64,000 bases of DNA from Cohaesibacter haloalkalitolerans (GTDB lineage Bacteria > Pseudomonadota > Alphaproteobacteria > Rhizobiales > Cohaesibacteraceae): contig NZ_QNUM01000013.1 in NCBI RefSeq assembly GCF_003574655.1, positions 1 to 64,000 of the forward strand, written 5' to 3'. The notes under the pieces were generated by a model. The model did not search any database, had not been told where the DNA came from, and was given only the letters and a program-made list of their open reading frames with translations. Of this stretch, positions 1-8,298 are shown piece by piece. Within the stretch, counting starts at the first letter, position 1; every line of letters begins with the position of its first letter. Position numbers and translations under genes: made by a program.

Positions 1-1
1 A

Positions 2-406
2 TTCATCGTGCATCGCTGGTACGACATCTCGCTCAACGGTCTGGCCAAGTTCCACACCCGCAACCTGCCGCGTTTCGAGAGTGCAATGGCTGCCACCGGC
101 AAGGCGCCGCGCTGCATGAGCCTGTCGCTGGCCGCCTGGCTTGCCTTCTACACCGGCGCCTTTGCGGGTAGTGCCGAGCTGCCGCCGCGGGATGCCGAGG
201 ACGTGATTGCGACCATGGCAAGGATCGGTGCGCTGAAGGACAGTGATGGTGTTGCCGCGATGGTCAAGGCCTATCTCGCCGAAGAGAGCATCTGGGGCAA
301 GTCCCTTGCGTCCGACACCCTCGTTGCCGCCGTGGCCGACGCCTATGAATTCCTGACCGGCGAACCATTCGTGATGGATCGTCTGGTGCAATGGATTGAA
401 GAATAA
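2..406 (+). CDS. uxaB: Tagaturonate/fructuronate reductase, C-terminal part
   Basis: The reading frame is open from the first bases of the window, so this is the 3' end of a gene that begins outside it. About 134 residues are present. The region with LPRFESAMAATGKAPRCMSL followed by an AAWLAFY segment and the later ESIWGKSL match the C-terminal domain of the mannitol dehydrogenase family, closest in my reading to UxaB-type altronate oxidoreductase. That enzyme reduces D-tagaturonate to D-altronate with NADH. The NAD-binding domain is missing only because of the window edge. kduD follows 21 bases later and kdgK and eda lie beyond, which supports a role in galacturonate breakdown. UxuB (fructuronate reductase) is the main alternative. 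Confidence 0.72.
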   Translation, partial: FIVHRWYDISLNGLAKFHTRNLPRFESAMAATGKAPRCMSLSLAAWLAFYTGAFAGSAELPPRDAEDVIATMARIGALKDSDGVAAMVKAYLAEESIWGKSLASDTLVAAVADAYEFLTGEPFVMDRLVQWIEE

Positions 407-427
407 CGATCAAGATAAGGAGTCTCT

Positions 428-1189
428 ATGATGATAGAACAATTTGATCTTACTGGAAAAATTGCAATCGTAACCGGCTGTGATACCGGCCTTGGCCAGG
501 GAATGGCCGTCGGGCTTGCCAAGGCAGGCTGCGATATTGCTGGCGTCAACATCGTTGAGCCAACTGACACCAAGGAAATGATCGAAGGTCTGGGCCGCAA
601 GTTTCTCGACATCCGCGCCAACCTGATGAAAATGGACGACATTCCCGACATCGTTGCCAAGACGGTTGCCGAATATGGCCGCATCGACATTCTTGTCAAC
701 AATGCTGGCATCATCCGCCGCGAAGACGCAATCCAGTTCTCCGAGAAGGACTGGGACGACGTGATGAACATCAACATCAAGTCGGTCTTCTTCCTGTCTC
801 AGGCTGTTGCCAAGCAGTTCATTGCTCAGGGCCGCGGCGGCAACATCGTCAACGTTGCATCCATGCTGTCCTTCCAGGGCGGTATCCGCGTTCCGTCCTA
901 CACCGCTTCCAAGTCTGGTGTGATGGGTGTAACCCGCCTGCTGGCCAATGAATGGGCCAAGCATGACATCAACGTCAATGCCATTGCTCCGGGCTACATG
1001 GCCACCAACAACACCCAGGCTTTGCGTGAAGATGCTGCCCGCAGCAAGGAAATTCTCGACCGCATTCCTGCCGGCCGTTGGGGGCTGCCATCCGACCTTG
1101 CCGGGCCGGTTGTCTTCCTTTGCTCGCCTGCTTCTGCCTATATCAACGGCTATACCATTGCTGTTGATGGCGGCTGGCTGGCACGCTAG
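428..1189 (+). CDS. kduD: 2-dehydro-3-deoxy-D-gluconate 5-dehydrogenase (SDR family)
   Basis: A 253-residue classical short-chain dehydrogenase. The cofactor motif TGCDTGLG is at residues 16-23, NNAG is present, and the catalytic Ser145, Tyr158 and Lys162 (YTASK) have the usual 13-residue Ser-Tyr spacing. Length and sequence fit KduD, which interconverts 3-deoxy-D-glycero-2,5-hexodiulosonate and 2-keto-3-deoxygluconate using NAD(H) during breakdown of pectin or alginate-type uronates. AAGGAG at 417-422 gives good spacing to the ATG at 428; a second in-frame ATG follows directly. It lies between uxaB and the kdgK-eda pair, so its product feeds KdgK. It is soluble and cytoplasmic. A related gluconate 5-dehydrogenase is possible but less likely here. 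Confidence 0.85.
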   Translation: MMIEQFDLTGKIAIVTGCDTGLGQGMAVGLAKAGCDIAGVNIVEPTDTKEMIEGLGRKFLDIRANLMKMDDIPDIVAKTVAEYGRIDILVNNAGIIRREDAIQFSEKDWDDVMNINIKSVFFLSQAVAKQFIAQGRGGNIVNVASMLSFQGGIRVPSYTASKSGVMGVTRLLANEWAKHDINVNAIAPGYMATNNTQALREDAARSKEILDRIPAGRWGLPSDLAGPVVFLCSPASAYINGYTIAVDGGWLAR

Positions 1190-1251
1190 GATTCTTTGAA
1201 GGAAAAGTTATCGGTTTCGCCAAGAAAAGAGTCGCGAAATCATAAACTTTA

Positions 1252-1280
1252 GTCTAGTTCTTGTCCTGCAAGAACCAGAC
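1252..1280 (+). other. Stem-loop upstream of kdgK
   Basis: GTTCTTG (1257-1263) pairs with CAAGAAC (1269-1275) around a 5-base loop. After one mismatch the stem continues with GTCT (1252-1255) and AGAC (1277-1280). There is no T-run after it, so a simple terminator is unlikely. It directly precedes a second hairpin. Confidence 0.45.
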
Positions 1281-1288
1281 ATGGTCTG

Positions 1289-1320
1289 GAGGTCGCGTCA
1301 TGTGCGTACGCGACCTCTTT
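1289..1320 (+). terminator. Terminator-like hairpin between kduD and kdgK
   Basis: A perfect 10-bp stem, GAGGTCGCGT (1289-1298) with ACGCGACCTC (1308-1317), encloses a 9-base loop and is followed by only TTT. The short T-run makes it a weak terminator, or an attenuator that lowers read-through from uxaB-kduD into kdgK-eda. Confidence 0.5.
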
Positions 1321-1542
1321 GTGCCAATGCCTGAGCCGCTTTCTCGCTTGAGGCAGAGAGCTGCATCCATTGAAACAAGGTGTGATCCCGCCACCTGCAG
1401 CATGCTCACGGCCGTTTGGCTGCGATCGTGTCCGGATCTGCCCGAGAATTGCCTGACTGGCTTTCAAGTCGCAGGCGGTGCGCGGGCATCGAAGGGGCGC
1501 GGAGACGCTCAAGGGGGCCCGGATTCCCTCCGGCGCTTATGT

Positions 1543-2472
1543 ATGACGAAAACTGTCAGTATCGCCTGCATTGGCGAATGTATGATTGAATTGGCGCCCG
1601 CCGGTGACGGTCTGTTCAAACAGGGATTTGCCGGGGACACCTTCAATACGGCTGCTTATCTGAGCCGGCAATTCTCTCCGGAAATCGAGGTTTCCTATAT
1701 TACCGGTCTGGGTGTCGACCCGATGAGTCAGGGCATTCGCAAGGCTCTGGAAGCCGAAGACATCCTGACGGATTCCGTCACTGTGGTGAAAGACAAGAAC
1801 CCCGGTCTCTACATGATCGAGAATGACGAGACGGGCGAGCGCTTCTTCACCTACTGGCGCAACGATGCTGCTGCCAGGAAGATGTTTGCCGGTTGGTCTG
1901 CCGATCAGATCGCAGAGCTTCTCAAAAAGTTCGATGTCATCTATTTTTCCGGCATTACACTGGCTATTCTTGATGATGCTCAACGCCAGGCGCTGTTTGA
2001 TGCTCTAGAGAAGGTCAAGGGGACGGTGAAGGTGGGATTCGATCCCAACTACCGTCCGAAACTGTGGCCCGATTCCGATGTTTGCCGCGCAGCGTTCGAG
2101 CGTGCCGCCGCATTGAGTGATTTCGCTCTGGTGACCGCCGATGATCATGTCGCGCTGTGGGGTGATGCGGACGGTCTTGCCATTGCCAGGCAGTGGAAAG
2201 GCTATGGGGCCAGCGAAGTGGTGGTCAAGGAAGGGGCATCGAGCTGCCTTCTGGTCACCGGAGAAGAGGTAAGAAATGTTCCTCCTGCGGCGAAGCTGAA
2301 GCCGAAGGATACGACGGGGGCAGGGGATTCCTTTGCTGCCGGCTATCTGGGTGCGCGCGCTTTGGGAGCCACACAGGAAGAAGCCGCAAGAACGGCGCAC
2401 GGTGTCGCGGGGCAGGTCATCATGCATCCGGGCGCCATCATCGATAAATCAGTTTGGACCCGCGTTAAATAA
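1543..2472 (+). CDS. kdgK: 2-keto-3-deoxygluconate kinase (PfkB family)
   Basis: A 309-residue PfkB-type kinase that phosphorylates 2-keto-3-deoxygluconate to KDPG with ATP. The N-terminus carries the substrate-side CIGECMIEL segment. A central YFSGITLAIL segment and FDPNYRPKLW are typical of KdgK, and DTTGAGDSF at residues 256-264 provides the anion hole and catalytic Asp262. I chose the ATG at 1543 because homology begins there; the frame is open to 1261, but the extra 94 residues look non-coding. No strong ribosome-binding site is visible (a purine run at 1511-1517 is too far). eda follows after 12 bases, so KDPG passes directly to the aldolase. Confidence 0.88.
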   Translation: MTKTVSIACIGECMIELAPAGDGLFKQGFAGDTFNTAAYLSRQFSPEIEVSYITGLGVDPMSQGIRKALEAEDILTDSVTVVKDKNPGLYMIENDETGERFFTYWRNDAAARKMFAGWSADQIAELLKKFDVIYFSGITLAILDDAQRQALFDALEKVKGTVKVGFDPNYRPKLWPDSDVCRAAFERAAALSDFALVTADDHVALWGDADGLAIARQWKGYGASEVVVKEGASSCLLVTGEEVRNVPPAAKLKPKDTTGAGDSFAAGYLGARALGATQEEAARTAHGVAGQVIMHPGAIIDKSVWTRVK

Positions 2473-2484
2473 GAAGGATCGATC

Positions 2485-3117
2485 ATGCGTGATCTGGTTT
2501 CCAGCATCTGTAAAGGTGCTAAAGTCATCCCCGTCGTCGTCATCGAAAATGTCGAGGACGCTGTGCCACTGGCTCGTTGCCTCGTCGAAAGCGGACTGCC
2601 TGCCGTTGAAGTAACCCTGCGCACGGCTGCCGCCCTTGACTCCATCAAGGCGATCGCTGCCGAAGTCAAGGATTGCGTGATCGGGGTTGGCTCCATCCTC
2701 TGCGAAGAGCAGCTGAAGGCTTCGATCGAGGCTGGCGGGCATTTCGGTGTGTCTCCGGGCACCTCGGCTACGCTGCTCAGCGCTCTCAAGGCAACCGACT
2801 GGCCGTTCCTGCCCGGTTCAGGCACCATCAGCGAAATGATGACCCTGCGGGAAGCCGGCTTCAAGGAACTGAAGATGTTCCCGGCCAATATCGTTGGCGG
2901 CGTTGGCATGCTCAAGGCTGTTGCCGGTCCGGTCAGTGATATCAGCTTCTGCCCAACTGGCGGTGTGAAACCTGAGAATGCCGAGGAATTCCTCTCCCAG
3001 AAAAACTGCTTCGCGGTTGGCGGCACCTGGATTGCTCCTGTTGCCGACGTCAATGCCAAGAATTGGGATGTTATCGCCGAGCGCGCCAAGGCCGCTGCCA
3101 AGCTTGGGCAGGCATAA
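2485..3117 (+). CDS. eda: KDPG/KHG aldolase
   Basis: A 210-residue class I aldolase that splits 2-keto-3-deoxy-6-phosphogluconate into pyruvate and glyceraldehyde 3-phosphate. The Schiff-base lysine is Lys130 in LKMFPAN, the catalytic glutamate is Glu42 in VEVTLRT, and the phosphate-binding FCPTGGV segment is intact. These positions lie three residues before those in E. coli Eda. AAGGATCG upstream serves as ribosome-binding site. It is the last gene of the kdgK-eda unit and is closed by a strong terminator at 3149-3185. Confidence 0.92.
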   Translation: MRDLVSSICKGAKVIPVVVIENVEDAVPLARCLVESGLPAVEVTLRTAAALDSIKAIAAEVKDCVIGVGSILCEEQLKASIEAGGHFGVSPGTSATLLSALKATDWPFLPGSGTISEMMTLREAGFKELKMFPANIVGGVGMLKAVAGPVSDISFCPTGGVKPENAEEFLSQKNCFAVGGTWIAPVADVNAKNWDVIAERAKAAAKLGQA

Positions 3118-3148
3118 AAACCCTTTCATTATCAGACAGTTCATTTTT

Positions 3149-3185
3149 GGCCATCCGGATACAATTATTCCGGGTGGCCTTTTTT
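3149..3185 (+). terminator. Intrinsic terminator after eda
   Basis: GGCCATCCGGA (3149-3159) pairs with TCCGGGTGGCC (3169-3179), 11 bp with one G-T pair and a 9-base loop. TTTTTT follows at 3180-3185. Confidence 0.9.
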
Positions 3186-3992
3186 GTTTCATTTTGTAAC
3201 AAACGCCGGTGCTCGGCTTGAGCTCCAATTTAATTCGTGGTACGAAAAAATTACCGAATTGGTCTGGTCCTGGAAAGGGTCAAGGAATGTGCATGTCTGC
3301 TATGTGCGCCATATTTGTGCATGTAATGGGCCGCATATAATTTCGGAAACAGCATTTATGTGCCTGGCTCTCGCCCGATTTGTGGAGTGACATGACAAAT
3401 GACATGGGTCTTTGGTTCGGTATATTCTTGTAAAATTCCGCTATTTCGGTCCTGTGGCTTTTCTGTCGAAATAGAAGATCGCGGATAGCTTCCGGCTTTT
3501 AGAAAAAATGCCCTTAATTCATTGGATGTATATCAGTCTTGACTGTCCGGCTTTGATGGTTGCTTTGAAATCGGACCTTGAAGGAGGATTAACTGACGGC
3601 TGCGCAATAATACTATTGGCTGCTTGACTTTAGGACTAGGTAGTCGGTCGACTGTGTAAAAAGTTGCTGCGCAGGAGGAAAGGGAGAGAAAAGCTGAATA
3701 ATCCATATTTTTGACTAAATGCCGCCTTTCCAAAATTGGCATTTCAAGGAAATATGGTCCACGGAGGATTGAAGGAGTCCAGATTGCTGTTAGGGGCGTC
3801 TGGTTTGGGAGGAGACTTGGTGCGCTTGCGCCGGGTGCGGGTTTTTATTGCCCAAATTTTTATAGGGCAACCCTAGGCTGCTATTCCCATCTACTTGCAT
3901 TTCTATTGCGCGCTTTGATCCGCTCAGTTTGCGTTCCGTTCAACACGGGCGCGATATTGCACCATACGTGTATTCAAGCAAGGGAGGACAAC
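3186..3992. promoter_or_regulatory. Long leader/regulatory region upstream of chvE
   Basis: About 800 bases without a supportable gene. It contains an inverted repeat AGTCG-gt-CGACT (3642-3653), an AraC-like site (3691-3707), a TTGACT hexamer just after it (3711-3716), and a small hairpin TTGCCC/GGGCAA (3848-3870). The base composition of 3200-3700 is more AT-rich than the flanking genes. The chvE frame is open back to 3711, but those residues do not resemble a signal peptide and precede the AGGGAGG ribosome-binding site. If transcription starts near 3740, the chvE mRNA has a leader of about 250 bases. Confidence 0.5.
3691..3707 (+). promoter_or_regulatory. Candidate AraC-binding half-site upstream of chvE
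   Basis: AAGCTGAATAATCCATA matches the E. coli AraC half-site TAGC-N7-TCCATA at 9 of 10 fixed bases. It shares the 11-mer AATAATCCATA with the site upstream of araD. TTGACT, a plausible -35, starts four bases downstream, which suits class-II activation. A second half-site 21 bp away is not evident. Confidence 0.5.
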
Positions 3993-5081
3993 ATGCTTGG
4001 ACTTGGTAAACTCTTCAACACAGTAACGATGGGGGCCATGGCTTTGGCTCTTGGCGCTTCGTTCGCCGCTTCCCCTTCGGTTGCTGCCGATAAGGGTTTT
4101 GTTGGTATTGCTATGCCTACTCAGTCATCAGCTCGCTGGATTACTGACGGCAACAGCATGAAAGAACAGTTTGAAGCCGCTGGCTATCAGACCGATTTGC
4201 AGTATGCAGAAGACGATATTGCTAACCAGCTGCGTCAGATCGAGACCATGATCCTGAAGGGCGTCAACGTTCTCGTTATCGCTTCCATCGATGGTACGAC
4301 CCTTTCGGGCGCTCTGCAGCTGGCCGCTGACTCCGACATCAAGGTTATTGCCTATGACCGTCTGATCCGTGACTCCGGCAACGTCGACTATTATGCAACC
4401 TTCGATAACTTCCAGGTTGGCGTGCAGCAGGCTTCCAGTCTCGTACAGGGCCTCAAGGAACGCTTCCCGGATGCAAAGCCATGGAATGTTGAGCTGTTTG
4501 GTGGCTCTCCGGACGACAACAACGCCTACTTCTTCTACAATGGCGCCATGTCTGTTCTGCAGCCGATGATCGATGCTGGTGAAGTTGCTGTTCCTTCCGA
4601 ACAGTTCGGCATGGACAAGGTCGGTACCCTGCGTTGGGACGGTGCTGTTGCACAGGCCCGCATGGACAACCTGCTCTCTGCTTTCTACACCGACAAGACT
4701 GTCCATGGCGTATTGGCTCCGTATGACGGCCTGTCCATTGGTATCCTGTCTTCGCTCAAGGGCGTTGGCTACGGCTCCGGCGACATGAAAATGCCGATCG
4801 TGACCGGTCAGGACGCTGAAGTCCAGTCCATCAAATCCATTCTGGCTGGCGAACAGTATTCCACCATCTTCAAGGACACCCGTGAGCTTGCTCGTGTGAC
4901 CGTAGGCATGGTGAACGCTCTGCTCGAAGGCGGAACCCCTGAAATCAACGACACCAAAACCTATGATAACGGTGTCAAGGTTGTTCCTTCCTATCTGCTG
5001 AAACCAGTTCCTGTCGATGCTTCCAACTGGGAAAAAATCGTGATCGGCAGCGGTTACTACACAATGGATCAGGTCAAGTAA
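3993..5081 (+). CDS. chvE: Multiple-monosaccharide ABC transporter substrate-binding protein ChvE
   Basis: A 362-residue periplasmic sugar-binding protein of the ribose/galactose type. A signal peptide spans roughly residues 1-30 (positive start, Met/Ala/Leu core, SVAADKG end). The mature protein opens with [19 protein letters not shown] and contains [11 protein letters not shown] and [10 protein letters not shown], characteristic of ChvE. Family members bind arabinose, galactose, glucose, xylose and related aldoses; in Agrobacterium ChvE also signals to VirA. The ATG at 3993 follows AGGGAGG at 3981-3987. A GC-rich hairpin lies just after the stop, then mmsA and mmsB. The upstream AraC-like site and the neighbouring ara genes make arabinose a likely main substrate. 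Confidence 0.9.
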   Translation: MLGLGKLFNTVTMGAMALALGASFAASPSVAADKGFVGIAMPTQSSARWITDGNSMKEQFEAAGYQTDLQYAEDDIANQLRQIETMILKGVNVLVIASIDGTTLSGALQLAADSDIKVIAYDRLIRDSGNVDYYATFDNFQVGVQQASSLVQGLKERFPDAKPWNVELFGGSPDDNNAYFFYNGAMSVLQPMIDAGEVAVPSEQFGMDKVGTLRWDGAVAQARMDNLLSAFYTDKTVHGVLAPYDGLSIGILSSLKGVGYGSGDMKMPIVTGQDAEVQSIKSILAGEQYSTIFKDTRELARVTVGMVNALLEGGTPEINDTKTYDNGVKVVPSYLLKPVPVDASNWEKIVIGSGYYTMDQVK

Positions 5082-5083
5082 GG

Positions 5084-5102
5084 GTCCTCCCGGGGGAGGG
5101 AC
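5084..5102 (+). other. GC-rich hairpin between chvE and mmsA
   Basis: GTCCTCCCGGGGGAGGGAC folds into a short GC stem without a T-run, starting 2 bases after the chvE stop. Such elements after a binding-protein gene commonly protect the upstream mRNA and reduce downstream expression. Confidence 0.45.
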
Positions 5103-5168
5103 GTGGAGCATTCCACCCCCTCCATCCCGTTCTTCAAGAACAATAATGACTGTTTGCTTGAGGCTGAC

Positions 5169-6695
5169 ATGAACACCATCTTAGAAATGCGAGGAATCAC
5201 CAAGACCTTTCCGGGTGTAAAGGCCTTGAGTGATGTGAACCTGACTGTCGGCGAGGGTGAAATTCATGCCTTGGTCGGTGAGAATGGCGCTGGCAAGTCC
5301 ACTCTGATGAAGGTTCTCTCGGGCGTTTATCCTCACGGTACATACGAAGGGGACATCGTCTACAAGGGAGAGGTCCAGAGCTTCGCCGGGATTCCCGACA
5401 GCGAAGAAAAAGGCATCATCATCATTCACCAGGAACTGGCTCTGGTTCCGCTTCTGTCTATTGCCGAGAATATTTTCCTTGGGAACGAACGAGCCAAGAA
5501 GGGCGTCATCAATTGGCGGGTGGCTCATTCCGAAGCTGAAATGCTGCTCAAGATCGTCGGGCTCAACAAGCCAACCGGTACTCTGGTGACGAACCTCGGT
5601 ACTGGTCAGCAGCAGCTCGTGGAAATTGCCAAGGCGCTTTCCAAGGAAGTGAAACTGCTGATCCTTGACGAACCGACGTCGTCCCTGAACGAGAAAGACA
5701 GTGAGGCTCTGCTGGAGCTGTTGCTGGAGTTCAAGAGCAAGGGCATCTCCTCGATCCTGATCTCTCACAAGCTCAACGAGGTTGTGAAGGTTGCGGACAA
5801 GATCACGGTCCTGCGCGACGGTCAGACCGTCAGCACTCTGGACTGCGACAAGACCGAGGAAATGGAAAACAGGATCATCAAGGACATGGTCGGTCGCGAG
5901 CTGACCAATCGTTTCCCCCAGCGGACCCCCAACATTGGCGACATGCTGCTCGAGGTGAAGGGCTGGAACGTCTATCACCAGATCCATGCAGATCGTCATC
6001 TGATCCGCAATGTCAATTTCAATGTGCGCGCAGGCGAGATCGTCGGGATTTCCGGCTTGATGGGAGCCGGGCGAACCGAGCTTGCGATGAGCATCTTCGG
6101 TCGGGCCTATGGCCAGAAGATCTCGGGCGAAGTTCAGTTGCGCGGTCAGCCGATCGACGTCAGCACGATCAACAAGGCAGTTGCAAACGGCCTTGCCTAT
6201 GTGACCGAAGACCGCAAGGAATACGGTCTGGTGCTCGAAAACAGCATCAAGGTCAACACCACGCTCTCCAATCTTGAGGGGGTGTCGAAGGGTATCGTGA
6301 TTGACGACAATGCGGAAACCCGCGTCGGTCTGGAATACAAACAGAAGCTTAATACCAAATGCTCCGGTTTGATGCAGCAGGTGGTCAACCTGTCTGGTGG
6401 CAATCAGCAGAAGGTCGTCTTGAGCAAATGGCTGTTTGCCAACCCGGATGTTCTCATCCTCGATGAGCCGACGCGCGGCATCGATGTGAACGCCAAATAC
6501 GAAATCTACACGATCATCAATCAGCTTGCCCAAGAGGGCAAGGGTATCATTTTCATTTCTTCGGAATTGCCCGAGTTGCTGGGTATGACGGATCGAATCT
6601 ACGTCATGAACGAGGGCAGAATCGTTGGTGAAATGCCGACACAGGAAGCTTCGCAAGAGAAAATCATGCGGATGATCATCAAGGACAAAGGCTGA
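5169..6695 (+). CDS. mmsA: Multiple-monosaccharide ABC transporter ATP-binding protein
   Basis: A 508-residue sugar-import ATPase with two ABC domains (also called GguA). The first has Walker [10 protein letters not shown] at residues 37-45, a variant signature [15 protein letters not shown] and Walker [12 protein letters not shown]. The second has the degenerate [10 protein letters not shown] Walker A, canonical [16 protein letters not shown] signature and [12 protein letters not shown]. This asymmetry is normal for the RbsA/XylG/GguA class. The ATG at 5169 is preferred over an upstream in-frame start at 5103 because homology begins at [10 protein letters not shown]. mmsB starts 4 bases after the stop. 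It energises import with ChvE and MmsB. Confidence 0.92.
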   Translation: MNTILEMRGITKTFPGVKALSDVNLTVGEGEIHALVGENGAGKSTLMKVLSGVYPHGTYEGDIVYKGEVQSFAGIPDSEEKGIIIIHQELALVPLLSIAENIFLGNERAKKGVINWRVAHSEAEMLLKIVGLNKPTGTLVTNLGTGQQQLVEIAKALSKEVKLLILDEPTSSLNEKDSEALLELLLEFKSKGISSILISHKLNEVVKVADKITVLRDGQTVSTLDCDKTEEMENRIIKDMVGRELTNRFPQRTPNIGDMLLEVKGWNVYHQIHADRHLIRNVNFNVRAGEIVGISGLMGAGRTELAMSIFGRAYGQKISGEVQLRGQPIDVSTINKAVANGLAYVTEDRKEYGLVLENSIKVNTTLSNLEGVSKGIVIDDNAETRVGLEYKQKLNTKCSGLMQQVVNLSGGNQQKVVLSKWLFANPDVLILDEPTRGIDVNAKYEIYTIINQLAQEGKGIIFISSELPELLGMTDRIYVMNEGRIVGEMPTQEASQEKIMRMIIKDKG

Positions 6696-6699
6696 TACA

Positions 6700-7914
6700 A
6701 TGTCACAGGTGGAAAACCCGTCTCCGGCACATTCTGACGAAGGCCCTCAAGTTGCCAGCGTCGCCAGTTATCTGAAGTCTAACGTACGTGAATATGGCCT
6801 TTTGATTGCGCTGATCGTCGTTATGGTCTTCTTCCAGGTTGTTACCGACGGTATTCTGATGAAACCGCTCAACCTGACAAACCTCATTCTCCAGAACAGC
6901 TACATCGTCATCATGGCGATTGGCATGCTGCTCGTCATCGTGGCCGGTCACATCGATCTGTCGGTCGGTTCGGTCATGGGCTTCGTTGGCGCCCTCGCGG
7001 CGGTGATGATCGTCAATTACGAGATGAACTACGTCGTCACGATCATCATCTGCCTGATCGTTGGTGTTGCCATCGGTGCGCTGCAAGGGTTCTGGGTTGC
7101 CTACTACAAGATCCCGGCCTTCATCGTGACGCTGGCCGGCATGTTGAGCTTCCGCGGTCTTACGCTGGCTTTGCTCAATGGTCAGTCCATCGGGCCATTT
7201 CCGACCGGCTTCCAGAAGCTCAGCTCGGGCTTCATTCCGGACCTGTTCGGTGTTGGTCGTCCGCATATGCTGACCATCGTTCTGGGTGTCGTTCTCAGCA
7301 TTTTCCTGCTCTATGCCAGCTGGAAGGACCGCACGGAGCGCGACAAGTTCGGCAACCTTGAAGAACCATTCTCTTTCTTCGTGCTGAAGAACCTGCTCAT
7401 CGTGTTCGCCATCAACTACCTGTCCTACATCATGGCAGGTTACAGAGGCTACCCGAACGTTCTGATCGTGATGGCCGTGTTGGTCGCTGCCTATGGCTTC
7501 CTGACCTCCTCGACCACGGTTGGCCGTCGAATCTACGCTCTGGGTGGCAACGTCAAGGCTGCCAAACTCTCTGGTGTCAACACCGAACGGCTGACCTTCC
7601 TGACCTTTGCCAACATGGGCCTGCTTGCCGCCTTCGCCGGTCTGGTCTTTGCAGCTCGCCTCAATACGGCTACCCCGAAAGCCGGTTATGGTTACGAACT
7701 TGACGTTATCGCCGCCGTCTTCATCGGTGGTGCGTCGACCACGGGTGGTGTCGGTACTGTGACCGGTGCGATCATCGGCGCCTTCCTGATGGGTGTGATG
7801 AACAACGGTATGTCCATTCTGTCCATCGGCATCGACTGGCAGCAGGTCATCAAGGGTGTCGTTCTGCTCGCAGCCGTTATCTTCGACGTCTACAACAAGA
7901 AGAAGGCCGGTTAG
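6700..7914 (+). CDS. mmsB: Multiple-monosaccharide ABC transporter permease
   Basis: A 404-residue inner-membrane permease of the BPD_transp_2 (RbsC/XylH) family, also called GguB. About ten hydrophobic segments alternate with short loops. Hallmarks are GHIDLSVGSVMGF near residue 85, PAFIVTLAGMLSFRG, and the C-terminal AAVFIGGASTTGGVGTVTGA loop. A soluble loop near residues 205-225 (WKDRTERDKFGNLEEPF) is typical of this longer subgroup. It works with ChvE and MmsA to import aldoses. It is the last gene of the operon and is followed by a perfect palindrome at 7935-7956. Confidence 0.92.
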   Translation: MSQVENPSPAHSDEGPQVASVASYLKSNVREYGLLIALIVVMVFFQVVTDGILMKPLNLTNLILQNSYIVIMAIGMLLVIVAGHIDLSVGSVMGFVGALAAVMIVNYEMNYVVTIIICLIVGVAIGALQGFWVAYYKIPAFIVTLAGMLSFRGLTLALLNGQSIGPFPTGFQKLSSGFIPDLFGVGRPHMLTIVLGVVLSIFLLYASWKDRTERDKFGNLEEPFSFFVLKNLLIVFAINYLSYIMAGYRGYPNVLIVMAVLVAAYGFLTSSTTVGRRIYALGGNVKAAKLSGVNTERLTFLTFANMGLLAAFAGLVFAARLNTATPKAGYGYELDVIAAVFIGGASTTGGVGTVTGAIIGAFLMGVMNNGMSILSIGIDWQQVIKGVVLLAAVIFDVYNKKKAG

Positions 7915-7934
7915 TTTCCGGCGACCAAGTATCG

Positions 7935-7956
7935 AGTGGGCCTTGCAAGGCCCACT
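7935..7956. repeat. Perfect 22-base palindrome after mmsB
   Basis: AGTGGGCC TTGCAA GGCCCACT is a perfect palindrome that can form a GC-rich hairpin starting 20 bases after the mmsB stop. No T-run follows (CCCTCCC), so it is either a weak or Rho-assisted 3' end or a protein-binding palindrome. Confidence 0.6.
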
Positions 7957-8112
7957 CCCTCCCGGACGCAGCAGTGCCCGGGTTTGCAGATCGGGCGGCA
8001 CGAGATGAGCTGGAAGGCAGATTGGATCTGCACCGTATCTGACAAGCGTTTTGATCATGTCCGTTCGCAGTCGAAAAGTGCTTGTAGCAAGCAATCACAT
8101 TGGTGATGCGGA

Positions 8113-8129
8113 TAGCAAAATAATCCATA
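8113..8129 (+). promoter_or_regulatory. Candidate AraC-binding half-site upstream of araD
   Basis: TAGCAAAATAATCCATA matches the E. coli AraC half-site TAGC-N7-TCCATA at all 10 fixed bases. It lies 170 bases before the araD start. It shares 14 of 17 bases with the site upstream of chvE. No convincing second half-site follows at the 21-bp spacing. Confidence 0.6.
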
Positions 8130-8298
8130 AGTACAACCTTATAGGCTCTAACTGCTCTCGGTATATCTGTCCATATTTTGGATGGCTTCTGACGCGAGAG
8201 CGAGAAGGCCAACGGGACGGTTATACGCAGAAATGGACTGGAAGCCTTGCGATTGTGAGCGGCTAGGCGCGATCGGGGCGGTTGAGGAGGATATTCAG

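Larger units (their letters stand above)
1190..1542. other. kduD-kdgK intergenic region with two stem-loops
   Basis: This 353-base gap has no convincing gene. It holds two consecutive hairpins at 1252-1280 and 1289-1317, listed separately. The frame of kdgK stays open upstream to 1261, but the residues it would add are rich in Arg, Cys and Pro and do not resemble a sugar kinase. I see no clear -35/-10 pair. Confidence 0.5.
7915..8298. promoter_or_regulatory. mmsB-araD intergenic region
   Basis: A 384-base gap with no supportable gene. It holds the palindrome at 7935-7956 (end of the mmsB transcript) and the AraC-like site at 8113-8129. The araD frame is open upstream to 8182, but the added residues are not AraD-like, and GAGGAGG at 8284-8290 marks the start at 8299. 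Confidence 0.5.

Noticed and set aside
1261-1542. N-terminal extension of kdgK in the same open frame
   Set aside because: The 94 extra residues have no similarity to sugar kinases, span two hairpins, and homology begins exactly at the ATG at 1543.
3184-3390. Small reading frame after eda
   Set aside because: It begins inside the terminator tail with a non-ATG codon and has no recognisable composition or ribosome-binding site.
3711-3992. 94-residue extension upstream of chvE
   Set aside because: It would bury the signal peptide, and AGGGAGG at 3981-3987 marks the start at 3993.
5181-6656. 491-residue open frame antisense to mmsA
   Set aside because: Mirror of the coding frame of a strongly conserved ABC ATPase; the translation has no family features.
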